Source: Bugula neritina
Taxonomy: Eukaryota; Bryozoa; Gymnolaemata; Cheilostomatida; Bugulidae
DNA length: 64,000 nt
Direction of reading: 5' to 3'
Assembly: GCA_964035545.1 (NCBI GenBank)
Contig: OZ037766.1
Coordinates: 15,144,722 to 15,208,721 of the forward strand
Each line of letters begins with the position of its first letter. Position 1 is the first letter of the stretch. Below the pieces are notes generated by a model, which did no database searches, was not told the origin of the DNA, and worked only from the letters and a program-made list of their open reading frames with translations. Made by a program: the position numbers and the translations under genes. This document shows positions 25,350 through 36,651 of this stretch, one piece after another.

Positions 25350-26950
25350 AGAAACACAAATCTCATTTGTTGAACAAATGAGATTGTCAACAAGATGTTA
25401 CAAATCATTCTAGATTAAATCAACAAAGATTAAAGCTGACATAAATTATATTCTAATTTTCAAGAGAGAATCTTATCTCCTACATTTTCTCAAGTGGAAT
25501 TGTCTATTCCTGGTAAGAACTACAAACTAAAAGCGAAAATTCCAAAACTAATTATGGAACAAGAATTAAAGAACAAACACCACTAGAAAAAGAGAGTACA
25601 GCAATCTCTTAATGAAGTCAAACAATTTCTTCAAAAAACCTAAGTTTGCTTTTCTATCTAGCCCTCGTAAGTAGAATATCTGTTATGGTGGGTTTTACTG
25701 ATTTTGAGTATTGTAAACTCACCGAATAATATGTATAATGTGGCCTTGGGGTGAGCTCAGGGTCGGTGTGCAGTTGCGGGTTAATAGCTTGGCTGCGAGG
25801 TAACTCCAGCTCCTGTCCGTCTGGTAGGGGTGAAGTTGAGACTCCGGGTTACAGTAGTTGGCTGGTGGTGCTCCTCAGTCTATGGTCCTGGGTCAGCACT
25901 CACTGACGTACTCTAACACATTCTAATTGAGTCGCATACATTCTATACAAATATCCGCAATTGTTCCTCAATCAGTCTCAAGTCTCCCAATTCTCCCATT
26001 TGCACTAGGTTATATAGTTACAACACTCACACAAGCCACACCCACGCTATAAGTAATATTAATATCAAACTTAGAGTTGTGCACCCCACACACATCCAAC
26101 AACAAGAGATAACAACTACACATATTTATAATACTTATAAATCCAGATATAACATATCCTCTCTATTTTAAAAGAAATTAATTAATTAATTCATTGTGAA
26201 CATGTGCAAAAAATTAAACAACTTCGAAACTGCCCTCAAGGCCCTAAGGCTCAAGAATTAGACACTATGAATAGCCTACACAACCTTTTCTCAGTTCAAC
26301 TTACAAATCAACAACAAGCTATTGCCAGAGCATTAGATGTACACATCCCTACAAGAGCTAACAAAATTCATATTGAATCACAACCTGAATCTTTCTACTC
26401 AAATCAAAACTAATTATCTGAAAATAAACTCAAAGTAATTAAAGGTAAACTCTTAGATACGCACTCCAAATTTATAAACATTAAAACACCAAAATATTTT
26501 GATGACGCCCTAAAAAAATAGAAAAAAAAAATAAAAATATCACAATAATCAAACAAGATGAAGGAAAAGGTACTGTTGTCATAAATAAGAAAGACTAAAA
26601 ATTGACAAATGTTTAGAAATACTTAAGACACCAAAGTTTTCAGCATGTTCTACAGATCTAACAAAAACAATTGAAAATCGAATACAATTAAAATTGCATA
26701 GCATCAAAAAACATTTTCCTGACGCTGACTATAAAAGAATATATTCAACAGGTTCAGCACCTGGGAAATTTTACGGGACGGCTAAAATACACAAATTGAA
26801 GCAAATTGCCTCTGTACCTAAGCACTCTTTAGAAATTCAGATACAGAGAAGACAACTCTCTAAAACTTAGAACTAACATTCTGTTTACTTGACTTACCTA
26901 CAGTAAAGCATAGATCTAAAATTATTACCAGCTTTTAGTTATTAGCAAGT
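25350..26950 (+). mobile_element. Penelope-like element fragment d (RT N-terminus), split by a solo LTR
   Basis: Coding traces on both sides of a 474-bp LTR insertion. The right part encodes EGKGTVVINKKD and SAPGKFYGTAKIHKLK, the conserved N-terminal RT motifs of the family (the latter usually YGLPKIHK). Several frameshifts. Same strand as fragment c. Confidence 0.6.
25681..26154. mobile_element. Solo LTR with target duplication
   Basis: 474 bp starting TGTTATGGTGGG and ending CCAGATATAACA, with short inverted ends TGTTAT/ATAACA. It is flanked by TATC on both sides (25,677-25,680 and 26,155-26,158). GC-rich relative to its surroundings in the first half. It sits inside Penelope-like fragment d, so it is younger than that copy. 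Orientation cannot be set. Confidence 0.75.
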
Positions 26951-27079
26951 CTCATTGATTATATTAACCTATACTTTATACTCACCATATTCTTCAATTT
27001 TTTGATTCATTCATAGCAACAGTCATCATTCAGTGAAAGTGAGAGAAGTTGTAGTTTGACCATCCAGTACAATACTTTT

Positions 27080-29910
27080 ATAATTAGATGATGTGTAATT
27101 CAAAATTAAATGCAAGACACTGAGTTTCAAAAGACAAATTGACATTCTATTCACTACTGTAGATGTTGAAACAGCAGTACTAAATATTCAAATAATGTTT
27201 AACAATAAGTCATGACACAACGAATGACACAATGAATGACATAACGATCAATGGATTCAAATTTTAACAATATTGTGATCATGGATATTTGTTATAATGT
27301 GACTTCATAACAATTTGATTGACTCACATGTAAAGTTAGTATGAAATTGTTTCTCCTCTGTCTCAGATTTATGCTGCTACCAGCTATAATAATATTTTTG
27401 GAATAAATAATATTAGTACATTATAATAGTTCAGATCTATCACACGTGACCACATTAAAAAATACTTCATAATTTGATATTTAAAAGGATTAATTGTTAG
27501 ATTAAAATTAAAAATTCATCTACCTGCACACGAACTCTGTAGCCAGGAGGTGTTTCTATAAAGTGGAGCTACATTATAATGTGTCATTTCTGTACCTTTA
27601 ATGCAATAATGTTTTAAATAAAAGTAATTTATGAAGCAGCTATGGAAAAATATATATATGTATAATAAATGTACCACTAAATAATATCACATAGCAGCAA
27701 TATTATAGACCTACTATAAAACTGCATGTGTTAATATTATTTGTACTGAAACAAAGTATGACTATATATTTAGCTATTTCATGCCTTAACATAAAAACAG
27801 AAGCCTACTTATTTAAGCATTGAATAGCAGTTGTGTGCACTTTTTTCTAGAACCAGAAATACACCCATCTCATTGTTGTGTGCAGCAGAGTAGAAAAGTA
27901 AGCAAAGAACCTGCTATATACTCTTGTGGGCGATATCTTAATTTGCCCATGCAGAATTGTGGCACCAACGAGCAGTTGCCTTCATTATAATATAAACAAA
28001 GATGGCAACTTGAAAAAACCTCAAGCGAAGGAGATGAGGCTTATTAATACCAAATAGAGGCTGGAATCAGAAGGAGCATCAGCCAGTATTATATAACCTC
28101 TGTGTATATGTGCATGTGCTTGTGCATGTGCAGTTATATACGTATGAATTTCAAAAAACAAGAGCATTACCAATGAACTATAGTTTCAGTTCGGTGAGCG
28201 TCACAACAACATAAGGGTTCAAGTTTAGAGAAACATTACAGACCTGTCAACTTATTTTGTAAACGTAGATTTCATCTATTATTCAATAAATTCAGGTATA
28301 TATTATAGTAAAATAAATTGTTCCTTACTTCTATAAAAAAAATTGACAGGTTTTTACAATAGTCACATGGTGGATCACATGGTACAGTATACCAATATAA
28401 AAACTCAAATCTCCATCCCATCAGTAAAACTCTTCTGGGACATCCACAGATAACTTATTATGGTTACAACTTTTACAATAGCAGCTGTGAATGATAAAGA
28501 GCATACTGACCAACAGTAAGTATTATTGTCATCCATTACCTGTGTTATTAATACTTTTCATGCCATTGCGTTGTAAAATCACTCTTTGACTTAGTATTTA
28601 TTTACATTTTAAAAAAAGACCTGCTAAAAAATTGGTATTCAAAGTAACAAAACTGGCTTTCCATCATAAAAACGGGATGATTATTCCTCCGAATAATCAT
28701 GAAAAGTGTATTTACATAAAATTAGATGAATTTATAATAAAATTAAAATTCTTTAAGTCCACTATTCCTAATAGTGAACCATGTTTGCATGTAAAGAAGT
28801 GCAAAACTTTAGAAAACTTAAAAACTCATGCAAGGAGGTTTATTGACAAATCAATTGAATTTTATGATAAAATTGACTAAAGTGCGTTAGCTGAATGTAT
28901 TGTACATAATGATATATGTGTCAATGCACGCAACAATGGAACACCATTTTTGTTGTCAGTTATAGAGAACTGGAAAATATGTGCACCAAGCTTACTAGTA
29001 CAACAATAAATACATTTGGTCATTAAATATATATCTCAACTTCAAGCAATGGACCTTGGGACAAACGAAAGAGAGTACTTCAGGATGAACAAAGCACTTC
29101 TTAGATTTATTTATTATTCTGTGTTGCTTTCCATGAGAAATTATGTCAACTGTAAATGTTTTGTAGTGTTTGATAATGTTATTACAATGTTCATACTTGC
29201 ATATACTCAACATTCTCTTGCCTTTACTGTTGTCTGCTTACTTTAATTAATAAAGTAATAAAAACAGAATGTTTCTCGTTTACCTATTTATAATTAAATT
29301 ACTAGCCCATAAAGATATTTTTAAATTATATATAATATATATATTTTGCTTCACACCTGCTTTGCAAAATATTAATTGCATAAAAGGTACAGAAATGACA
29401 CATTATAATGCGACTCTACTCTATAGGAATATCTTCTGGTTAACAATTTTGTGTGCAGGTTGATAAATTTTTAATTTTAATCTCAAGATATTTTAATAAT
29501 CCCTTTAGATATTCAAGTGTAGACTTGTATAATTTTAATGTAGTCCTGCATGTGTGATAGATATGAACTATATATAATAATACACATGTATTTTCTATTG
29601 CTAGAAGACCATTTTGTTGCTATCACAGTAGTACAAACCTGAGACAGGGAGGAAAAATTTTATACTGTAATAAAGTGAGCAAAATTTTTATCAAATCACA
29701 TAAACAACAAATTATGAACATTTGAATCGATGGACCATTGTGTCATCCATTGTGTCATTCGTTGTGTCATGACTTATTGTTGAATATTATTTGAATATTT
29801 AGTACTGCTGTTTCAACATCTACAGTAGTGTATGGAGAGTCAGTTGGTATTTCAAAACTATACAGTATGTTGTATTTAATTTTGAACCACACATCAGTTG
29901 GTAACAATGT
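27080..29910. repeat. Diverged inverted repeat, arms of about 0.5 kb
   Basis: Left arm about 27,080-27,610 and right arm about 29,375-29,910 are reverse complements with scattered differences. Anchors: CTACTGTAGATGTTGAAACA at 27,154 with its complement at 29,815-29,833, and CATTATAATGTGTCATTTCT with its complement near 29,395. The 1.75-kb centre holds an unassigned open frame (28,632-28,880) and a Penelope-type 3' end. It may be a foldback element or two copies in opposite orientation. Confidence 0.6.
28632..28880 (+). other. Unassigned open frame of 82 codons
   Basis: Lys-rich frame with KLAFHHKNGMIIPPNN and CLHVKKCKTLENLKTH. No family recognised. It lies in the centre of the inverted repeat at 27.1-29.9 kb and is probably a piece of a mobile element. 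Confidence 0.25.
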
Positions 29911-29919
29911 TGGATCCGT

Positions 29920-32689
29920 GCATCACTGTGGGTGAGTCAAGTAAAAATAATTGTAGTTATTTCTGGTTTTGGGAAAGTTGTCTTTTCTGTACTCGAGTCT
30001 CTCAATATTTAGGTGAAAAGACAAAGTTAAACAAAATTATTTCGTTTTAAACATATGCTTCTACGTGGCGTCTTTCATATATCCATTATGTAATTTTTCT
30101 TGTTTCTGAGTTTTAACAAGTTTAAAGAGAGATACTTCTAGCTGTAAATAAATCAATAATTATGAAACTAAGTAATCAGTACAATATATGCATATTTTAT
30201 AAAACCAGTAACCAATATTTTTAAACGATAGAATTGAAAAACGATCAACCTAGGTACATTATAACCCTTTGTATGGTCTGCAAACCAGTTATACAAGTAA
30301 TTAGTATAGTAAATGAATGTGACCATAGTATGATGCTGCATGAATTACCTATCTAAAAAGTCTATCATCAATGTTGTGTATATGTAAGTAGCTTCAGTCT
30401 AGTATAATTATCGTGTCATAAAATGTTCATATACTTCTTCAAAGTTTTTTAGAAAAAGGCCTTAAAATAATATTTATGTCAACAAAAATGTATAAAATTT
30501 AGAGTTAAATTAACTGTAAAATATAAATTGAAAAAATATACGTGTTTTTCAATTGACTATTTTAATCAGCAAAACTAAATATTACTTAAAACAAACACAT
30601 TATTAGATATGCAAATGAGTTATTCTGTTTTAGATATAATCTCAAAAATATGAAAAATTCCCCGCATGCAGTCTGAATTGATGGATGCCAATGCATGATC
30701 AGCATATTCAACTCAAATTATTTTATCAGAATAGTTGAGAGCGGCCATACATCAATCCAAGTTCAAGCAGTAGAGTAGAGCTTATGATGGCAATTTTTAC
30801 TTACTTGTAATTCATTTGCAACCTACATAAACAGTGGGCTGCCAACATGCAAGAATGGGCGAGTGGATCAGATTATTATTACCTTTTTTGCTATAGATCA
30901 CGCCAAGCCAAGACTCTGCTGATTTCAGTAACTTTCAAGTAACTTATTTGTATTTAGGAGAGGGGGGGGGGGATTTCGTGCATGAAAGAGGTGAATTGTC
31001 AAGGAAGTGCAATAAACTTCTAAATGTGTAATGATTTGATTAATTTAAGTTTTTTATTCAAAGTAATAATTTGAATTTTGAAAATTTTGAAATTTCATAG
31101 ATGCATAACACTTCTTAAACATATTATGTTCAAAAATTATGACTAAAATTGTCAGGTATTAAATGATAATTGAATTACATTATATGGAAAACAAAAGGAA
31201 TGCTTTCACAGTTTGTTGCACAGTTCCAGGCTGACTTTATTTTTCATCATAATTCTTTCCATACACAAAATGTGAAGCGTCATCCATTATGTTTGTTGCA
31301 GGAGCTTTTTTGGTAGCTTTCAGAAAGCTGATGTGTAACGAAAGCTTTTTGTGAAAGCTTTCGCGATAGCTATTTGCTGGCTGTTTTTATTCAATGAGTC
31401 AGTGTAGCTCAATTTTCCTCCTGCTAAAGATGCAGGCAGCTTATACGTTATTGTCAAAATAGTTGTAAGTATCAAGTATTATATTATCTTTTGTTTTGAA
31501 CTTCATTAACTAAATGTTTTGTCAACTCTGTATTAATGTTAAGTTAACAATATGTTTGTAATTTTTATGGTTATATGTTACAGTATGAGTATGAGTCTAA
31601 GTACGAATGTGAGCTCAAGCCTAAGTCTAACTTAGAAAATATACTGTTGGCAATAGACAAAAAATAGAGTTGTGGCCTGCTTCTGTGTCCTCCATCCATT
31701 TACCCTTCATTAAGTGAATCACAATGCATAGGCATCCGTGCCAAACAGCACCCGTGCTGACGCAGCAACAATTATCAGCTGATACAGTAACCATTATCAG
31801 CTGATATGATGTTGTCAGAATGGCAGATCCGTTTTACAATATGAAAAAAATTATGAAGCAGTTTTCTCATTACTCAATAATAAAAATATTACATCTCTAT
31901 TATGAGTTTGAAAGATGATACAACATAATATATTATGTTAAACTTATGATGGGTCGTTTTGTTATTAATTGTGACTTCCAACTAGCGCTTTTTACTCACC
32001 TGCTGTATGAACTACGTAATCACCATCTTAATCAAGTAATTTACCACTTTGCATTGACGAAAGTGGTGTTACTGCATGGTGTTACTATGAGACACACGTT
32101 TTTCACTCCATCACTTTCGATAGCTGACTCAAAGCTGAAGGCCGGCATGACTTTTGACATTTTCCATTTTTATCTCTTAACATAATTTCAAAGCCATGTT
32201 TTGCTATCACTTATTGTTCGTCATTCGAAAAGTTAACATCTAGCTTTACTTTTTTCTTTTTTACACTAAAACTGCATTATTTGCACCTCACCAGGATTGC
32301 ATTTTCTGACTAAAATCTATTTGATTCAGTGTCAGCTATGGACTCAGTGTCACCTTCTACTGCTCTTTCAAAACTGGTATTGGCCAATCCTTGGTTGAAA
32401 ATGGGAAATTCTGTGTTCATTTCTCAACCAAATAACAATGTAAATGGTGAAACACCAGTGCAATGAGTAGTTAACCTATATGAAATTAGCAACTTTCTTA
32501 ACTCCGTCCTCAAATTCCTGCTATCCTCGCGTGCTATTATTACCTGAGACTTTAATATTGTTCCGTGCTACCTTTTTAATTTTCATTTTCCTTTAATTTT
32601 GTCGTATGCTTAGACTTCAATGGCATGTGTACAAGCACCATTGTCTATAACAAATAGTATGGTTTCACCTAATATGAATGGCTAACATA

Positions 32690-32690
<1 letters not shown>
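29920..32690. other. Non-coding stretch
   Basis: Contains the second dispersed-repeat copy (30,840-31,020) with an 11-G run at 30,963, a small AGCTTTC hairpin cluster at 31,312-31,365, and a doubled ATTATCAGCTGATA word near 31,780. No gene seen. Confidence 0.4.
30840..31020 (+). repeat. Dispersed repeat, copy 2
   Basis: Partner of 11,060-11,230, same orientation and same order of short conserved blocks ending in a G-run. Confidence 0.4.

Positions 32691-32696
<6 letters not shown>

Positions 32697-32742
<46 letters not shown>
32697..32742. repeat. (TA)n microsatellite
   Basis: Uninterrupted TA dinucleotides, just past the 3' end of Penelope-like fragment e. Confidence 0.9.
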
Positions 32743-32746
<4 letters not shown>

Positions 32747-32778
32747 GAAATAAAATGAGATTTGATTAATATAATGGC

Positions 32779-32830
32779 ATTTATTACTAGTAGTTTCTAC
32801 ACAAGAATGATGTGCACTCGTCAGATAAAT
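32779..32830 (-). ncRNA. Hammerhead ribozyme motif of a Penelope-like element
   Basis: On the minus strand the order is: stem I AUUUAU (32,830-32,825); core CUGACGA; stem II UGCAC/GUGUA with a 9-nt loop; core GAA; stem III ACU/AGU with a 3-nt loop; cleavage triplet GUA (32,787-32,785); then AUAAAU pairing perfectly with the first strand of stem I. All core residues are present. The G at position 10.1 lacks its partner, as if C11.1 were deleted, which may weaken cleavage. Minimal hammerheads with a tiny stem III are known from Penelope-like elements. Confidence 0.75.
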
Positions 32831-32937
32831 TTGCCACTATGATTGCTTACAACTATAAATAATGTAATATGTAAATATACACAGAATAAAGCTAGAAGGT
32901 CAAAATATAACAAAGAGGTAGCATTGGAAGTGATTGG

Positions 32938-33465
32938 CTATGTTACAGCATTCTTGAGTAGAAATTTACTACTATGTCTGCATATGGATAAAAAGTCATT
33001 GCGCTTATTGAGGGAAGACAACTGTGGCTTATAAAGAATGAAATATTTTTCCCATGAGCATAACTGACAGTTTTTAGTGATGTTGTTATATGGTTGAGCT
33101 TTTCTGAGAATTTTCCAGGATATGGTAAAATCCAGACTTTTGTCTTTTAAGGTCCAGATGTGTTTGCTCAACTCAGTTTGCAAGTGCTTGGTTAGGTGTC
33201 TGAAGGAAGCAAGGTGGTTGTAGTATCTTGCCTTGAATGCAGTGGAGGAAATTCCTACATATGTTTCGACAGTATCGTTTGATGGGACGGATACTTTGGC
33301 CTGGTACACAATGTTTGGGGTGGTGCATTCTCCTGGAAGCGGGCAGGTCTCTACATTTCTACAGTTACAGCCTGCCTGTGATATAGGGGCGGTGTTGCAT
33401 TTAGTAACACTTTTGTTGTGAGCAGTGATGGTCTGCTCCAAATTTGGGCAGCAACTGTAGCTGAG
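32938..33465 (-). mobile_element. Penelope-like element fragment e (GIY-YIG end)
   Basis: An intact frame encodes [11 protein letters not shown], a cysteine cluster ([15 protein letters not shown]), NIVYQAKV, then the GIY-YIG nuclease core as [28 protein letters not shown] and [12 protein letters not shown]. The RT portion is missing: a long TA tract begins where it should continue. The hammerhead motif follows about 110 bp downstream. Confidence 0.8.
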
Positions 33466-33477
33466 TTTGAGTGTGTT

Positions 33478-33675
<198 letters not shown>

Positions 33676-33779
33676 TTAATCCAATACGCCCTAGGGCATT
33701 AAATGGATATGCATATAGGTTTCATACTAAAATCATCAAACAGGCATAACAGGTTTAAATGGTACAGGGAGAGTAAAAT

Positions 33780-34165
33780 GTTTGGCTACATTAGTGAATA
33801 TCTTGCCCTTCAAGTATAGGTTTCATTCTGTTGTAAAAAGAAAACTTAAATTGGTCTAGACCAAAATGTGGGTCGAGTGTTCCCCGACGTGTTAAATATG
33901 AAGTAATAAAAGAAATATAATCAGTAAGCTGTACTTCATATAAACCAAACTCAATTTTTTTTAGAAAGTTCAAATCTAGGTGTTGTCTTCTATCTTTGAT
34001 TTGTTCTATATTGTTTTTTATCATGCACTCTGAAACACTCTCCACAGGACCGAGTCTGTACGCCCACTTAACAGCCCGTCTCTGAACTGTTTCCACCTTG
34101 TCTATTAATGTTTTAATGTAGGGTGACCATACCTGACTAGCATACTCAAGAATTGGCATCTTTAT
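33780..34165 (-). mobile_element. 5'-truncated LINE fragment (RT C-terminus)
   Basis: Encodes PILEYASQVWSPYIKTLIDK and VETVQRRAVKWAYRLGP, the thumb-region motif of CR1/Jockey-type reverse transcriptases. It lacks the catalytic domain, which is typical of a 5'-truncated insertion. A different copy from the larger LINE next to it. Confidence 0.75.
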
Positions 34166-34331
34166 TAAATTTTTAATGTATCAGATTGATAGAAGTTAGT
34201 TTTTTTGTTTGTTTATTGCTTATTTGTATAAAATGGAAAAGAACTCTAACATCTTGATCTTGATCTTGATTGGGTTAAGTCCCAAGACCTCTCGGAGAGA
34301 GTAATTGTGGAACCCTCAGATTTATCCAGGC

Positions 34332-35372
34332 TCAAAAATCCGCTACTATCTCTTCCGTACGGAGCTCCCGGACAGTGCGCAACAGGAAACCCTGCAGGTA
34401 CAGGCTCGAATCGCAGGCTATAGCACTGAAAGTGTTGATACGGGTATTCATGTTATGGGTTGAGGATTTCATAAATTTAAGTGTGTTTTTTACGGTTGGA
34501 AATAAATCATTATTAGCAGCAATACGACACAACAAAGAAATTCTCTGTGACTGTCTGCGCTTTCTTAATGTCTCTAGTTCTAGGTCAAATTTGGCATCTG
34601 TTACCGATACTTCTCTACCCTTTAAATTTTTAATGAACTGTACAGCCCTATTTTGGGTAACTTCTAATTTTGTTATTAGATGTTTATTGCATAGGTCCCA
34701 TACTTCAGCAGCATATTCTAGGAGAGGTCTACAAAGAGTTTTATACGCAAGAATTATAACATTTTCTGGGGCATTTCCTAGTGTGAGCTTGATTAAACCT
34801 AATACTCCGTATGCCTTTGATATGATATTTTCGACATGCTTATTCCATTTCAAATCTGCTGATAGCAATATTCCAAGGTATTTTACAACTCCAACTCTAT
34901 TCAGGGGATCTTCTCCTAATTTATAAGTAAAGACATTTTCCATATTTTTTGTTTTCTTACCAAAAGTGATGACATTACTTTTCTTTGAGTTGAACTTCAT
35001 ATTGTTTTCTTTTGTCCACCTATAAAGTCTAGAAAAATCTCCCTGTAGTTTATGATGATCATTTGAATCAGTAATGGGCAGATAAACAAGAGTGTCATCA
35101 GCAAAAAGCCTGATTGTACTATGTTTAACGCAGTTTACAATGTCATTAATAAACAAAACAAATAATGTTGGACCCAGCACACTTCCTTGTGGAACCCCAG
35201 AAGTCACTGGTGCTAAGTCCGAAGATACCCCGTCAATGACCACTCGTTGTGAGCATCCAGTTAAGAATGATGAAACCCATCGAATAATACAGGGATTTAT
35301 TTTTAACAATATCAATTTCTTTACAAGAATATGATGGTCAATTACATCAAAGGCTTTAAAAAAATCTAGCAC
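34332..35372 (-). CDS. LINE reverse transcriptase (346-codon open frame)
   Basis: Longest open frame of the window. It covers the RT palm (FFKAFDVIDHHIL, SGVPQGSVLGPTLF, ADDTLVY) and thumb (VKYLGILLSADLKWNKHV, PLLEYAAEVWDL, NRAVQFIKNL). It copies LINE RNA at the nicked target. The frame upstream (35,373-35,690) has stops, so this copy is not active as it stands. Confidence 0.85.
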   Translation of the reverse strand: MLDFFKAFDVIDHHILVKKLILLKINPCIIRWVSSFLTGCSQRVVIDGVSSDLAPVTSGVPQGSVLGPTLFVLFINDIVNCVKHSTIRLFADDTLVYLPITDSNDHHKLQGDFSRLYRWTKENNMKFNSKKSNVITFGKKTKNMENVFTYKLGEDPLNRVGVVKYLGILLSADLKWNKHVENIISKAYGVLGLIKLTLGNAPENVIILAYKTLCRPLLEYAAEVWDLCNKHLITKLEVTQNRAVQFIKNLKGREVSVTDAKFDLELETLRKRRQSQRISLLCRIAANNDLFPTVKNTLKFMKSSTHNMNTRINTFSAIACDSSLYLQGFLLRTVRELRTEEIVADF

Positions 35373-36386
35373 AACTGCATCTACAAAATGTCCTTTATCT
35401 ATATGTCTTGATATATCGTGGTTGACAGTAGCAAGCTGAGTAACACATGAAAATTTGCGGCAAAAACTATGTTGGTTTTATGTATAAATTTTTCAATTGT
35501 GTGTTTAAATGATGCAGAACTACATGTTTAAGAATTTTACAACAAATTCACGTTAGTGATACTGGTCGATAGTTGGAAGCTAGAGTGCGGTTACCCTGTT
35601 TAAACACAGGTGTTACATTTGCAGTCTTCCAGTCATCCGCCACTATTCCTGTATTGAGTGAATGATTGAAAATACACACCAGTATTTCTGCTGTTCAATC
35701 AATGTTCACTGCGAGATAGTTCTTTGTAAATCCATCTACTCCAGGAGCTTTACCTTGTACAAGTTGTCTCAGCAGGTTCACAACTCCTTCTTTAGTTACC
35801 ACTATATTATCTTTCTCAGTGACTGATAGTGATTCTGGTAGAGGTGATGAAGTGGTTAATACACTGTAAAAGAAACCATTCAGAGTGTTAGATATCTTAG
35901 TTTTATCATACGTCAAGATACCATCATTGTTTTCTATGGAAGTAATCTCATTATCAGTCCCTTTTAGATCTTTAACATATTTGTTTAACAGTTTTGTGTA
36001 GCCACTGAAAAAAGGTTAGTATAGACGATTCACAAGCAAAGATGCTTTCAGTTTTCTAAATAATTTTTTATTATGGCGAGGTAATTCTTTATATTTAGCC
36101 AAGTGATCAGCATCACCAAATTTTTGAAAGCGGTTGTAAAACTTTCGCTGTTTCTTACATGCCTGTTTGGCTTCATGATTAAACTAGAGAGGCTCATGTA
36201 GATTTCTAGACTTGCGTTGTTTAGTTGGGACATATGAATTAACAGGTCTATGTAATTCAGTCTTAAATGTATTCTATATAACATTATTATCATATTTCAA
36301 CATTACTTTGTTTTTAATAGTATAAAGCAACTCATCTAGACCAGTTGTAAACCCGCTGAGTTCGATTTTGTAAAATAGCTTGATTG

Positions 36387-36398
36387 GGGGGGGGGGGG
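36387..36398. repeat. Homopolymer G run in LINE
   Basis: About 12 consecutive G within the LINE endonuclease-RT interval. Would shift frame on slippage. Confidence 0.8.
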
Positions 36399-36651
36399 AT
36401 AGATGGTTTCTTCTTCTGTTCAACTTCACCAGTCAAGACCGTTTCTCTCATGAAATGGTCGCTAATACCCCGTGTTATTACATTTGTGCTTTGAACTTTG
36501 TATGACAAGTCAGTACAGATGAGATCTAATATATTGCCTGCTATGTGCGTAGATTTATGAACAAGTTGTTTCAAATGATTATCATTTAGAAAATTACAAA
36601 AGTCAGTATAGTATGTCCTCCAACAAATTGAAAGACCAGTATCTTCCCAAT

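Noticed and set aside
34375-35334. Plus-strand open frames opposite the LINE RT
   Set aside because: Shadows of the minus-strand reverse transcriptase, which has clear RT motifs.
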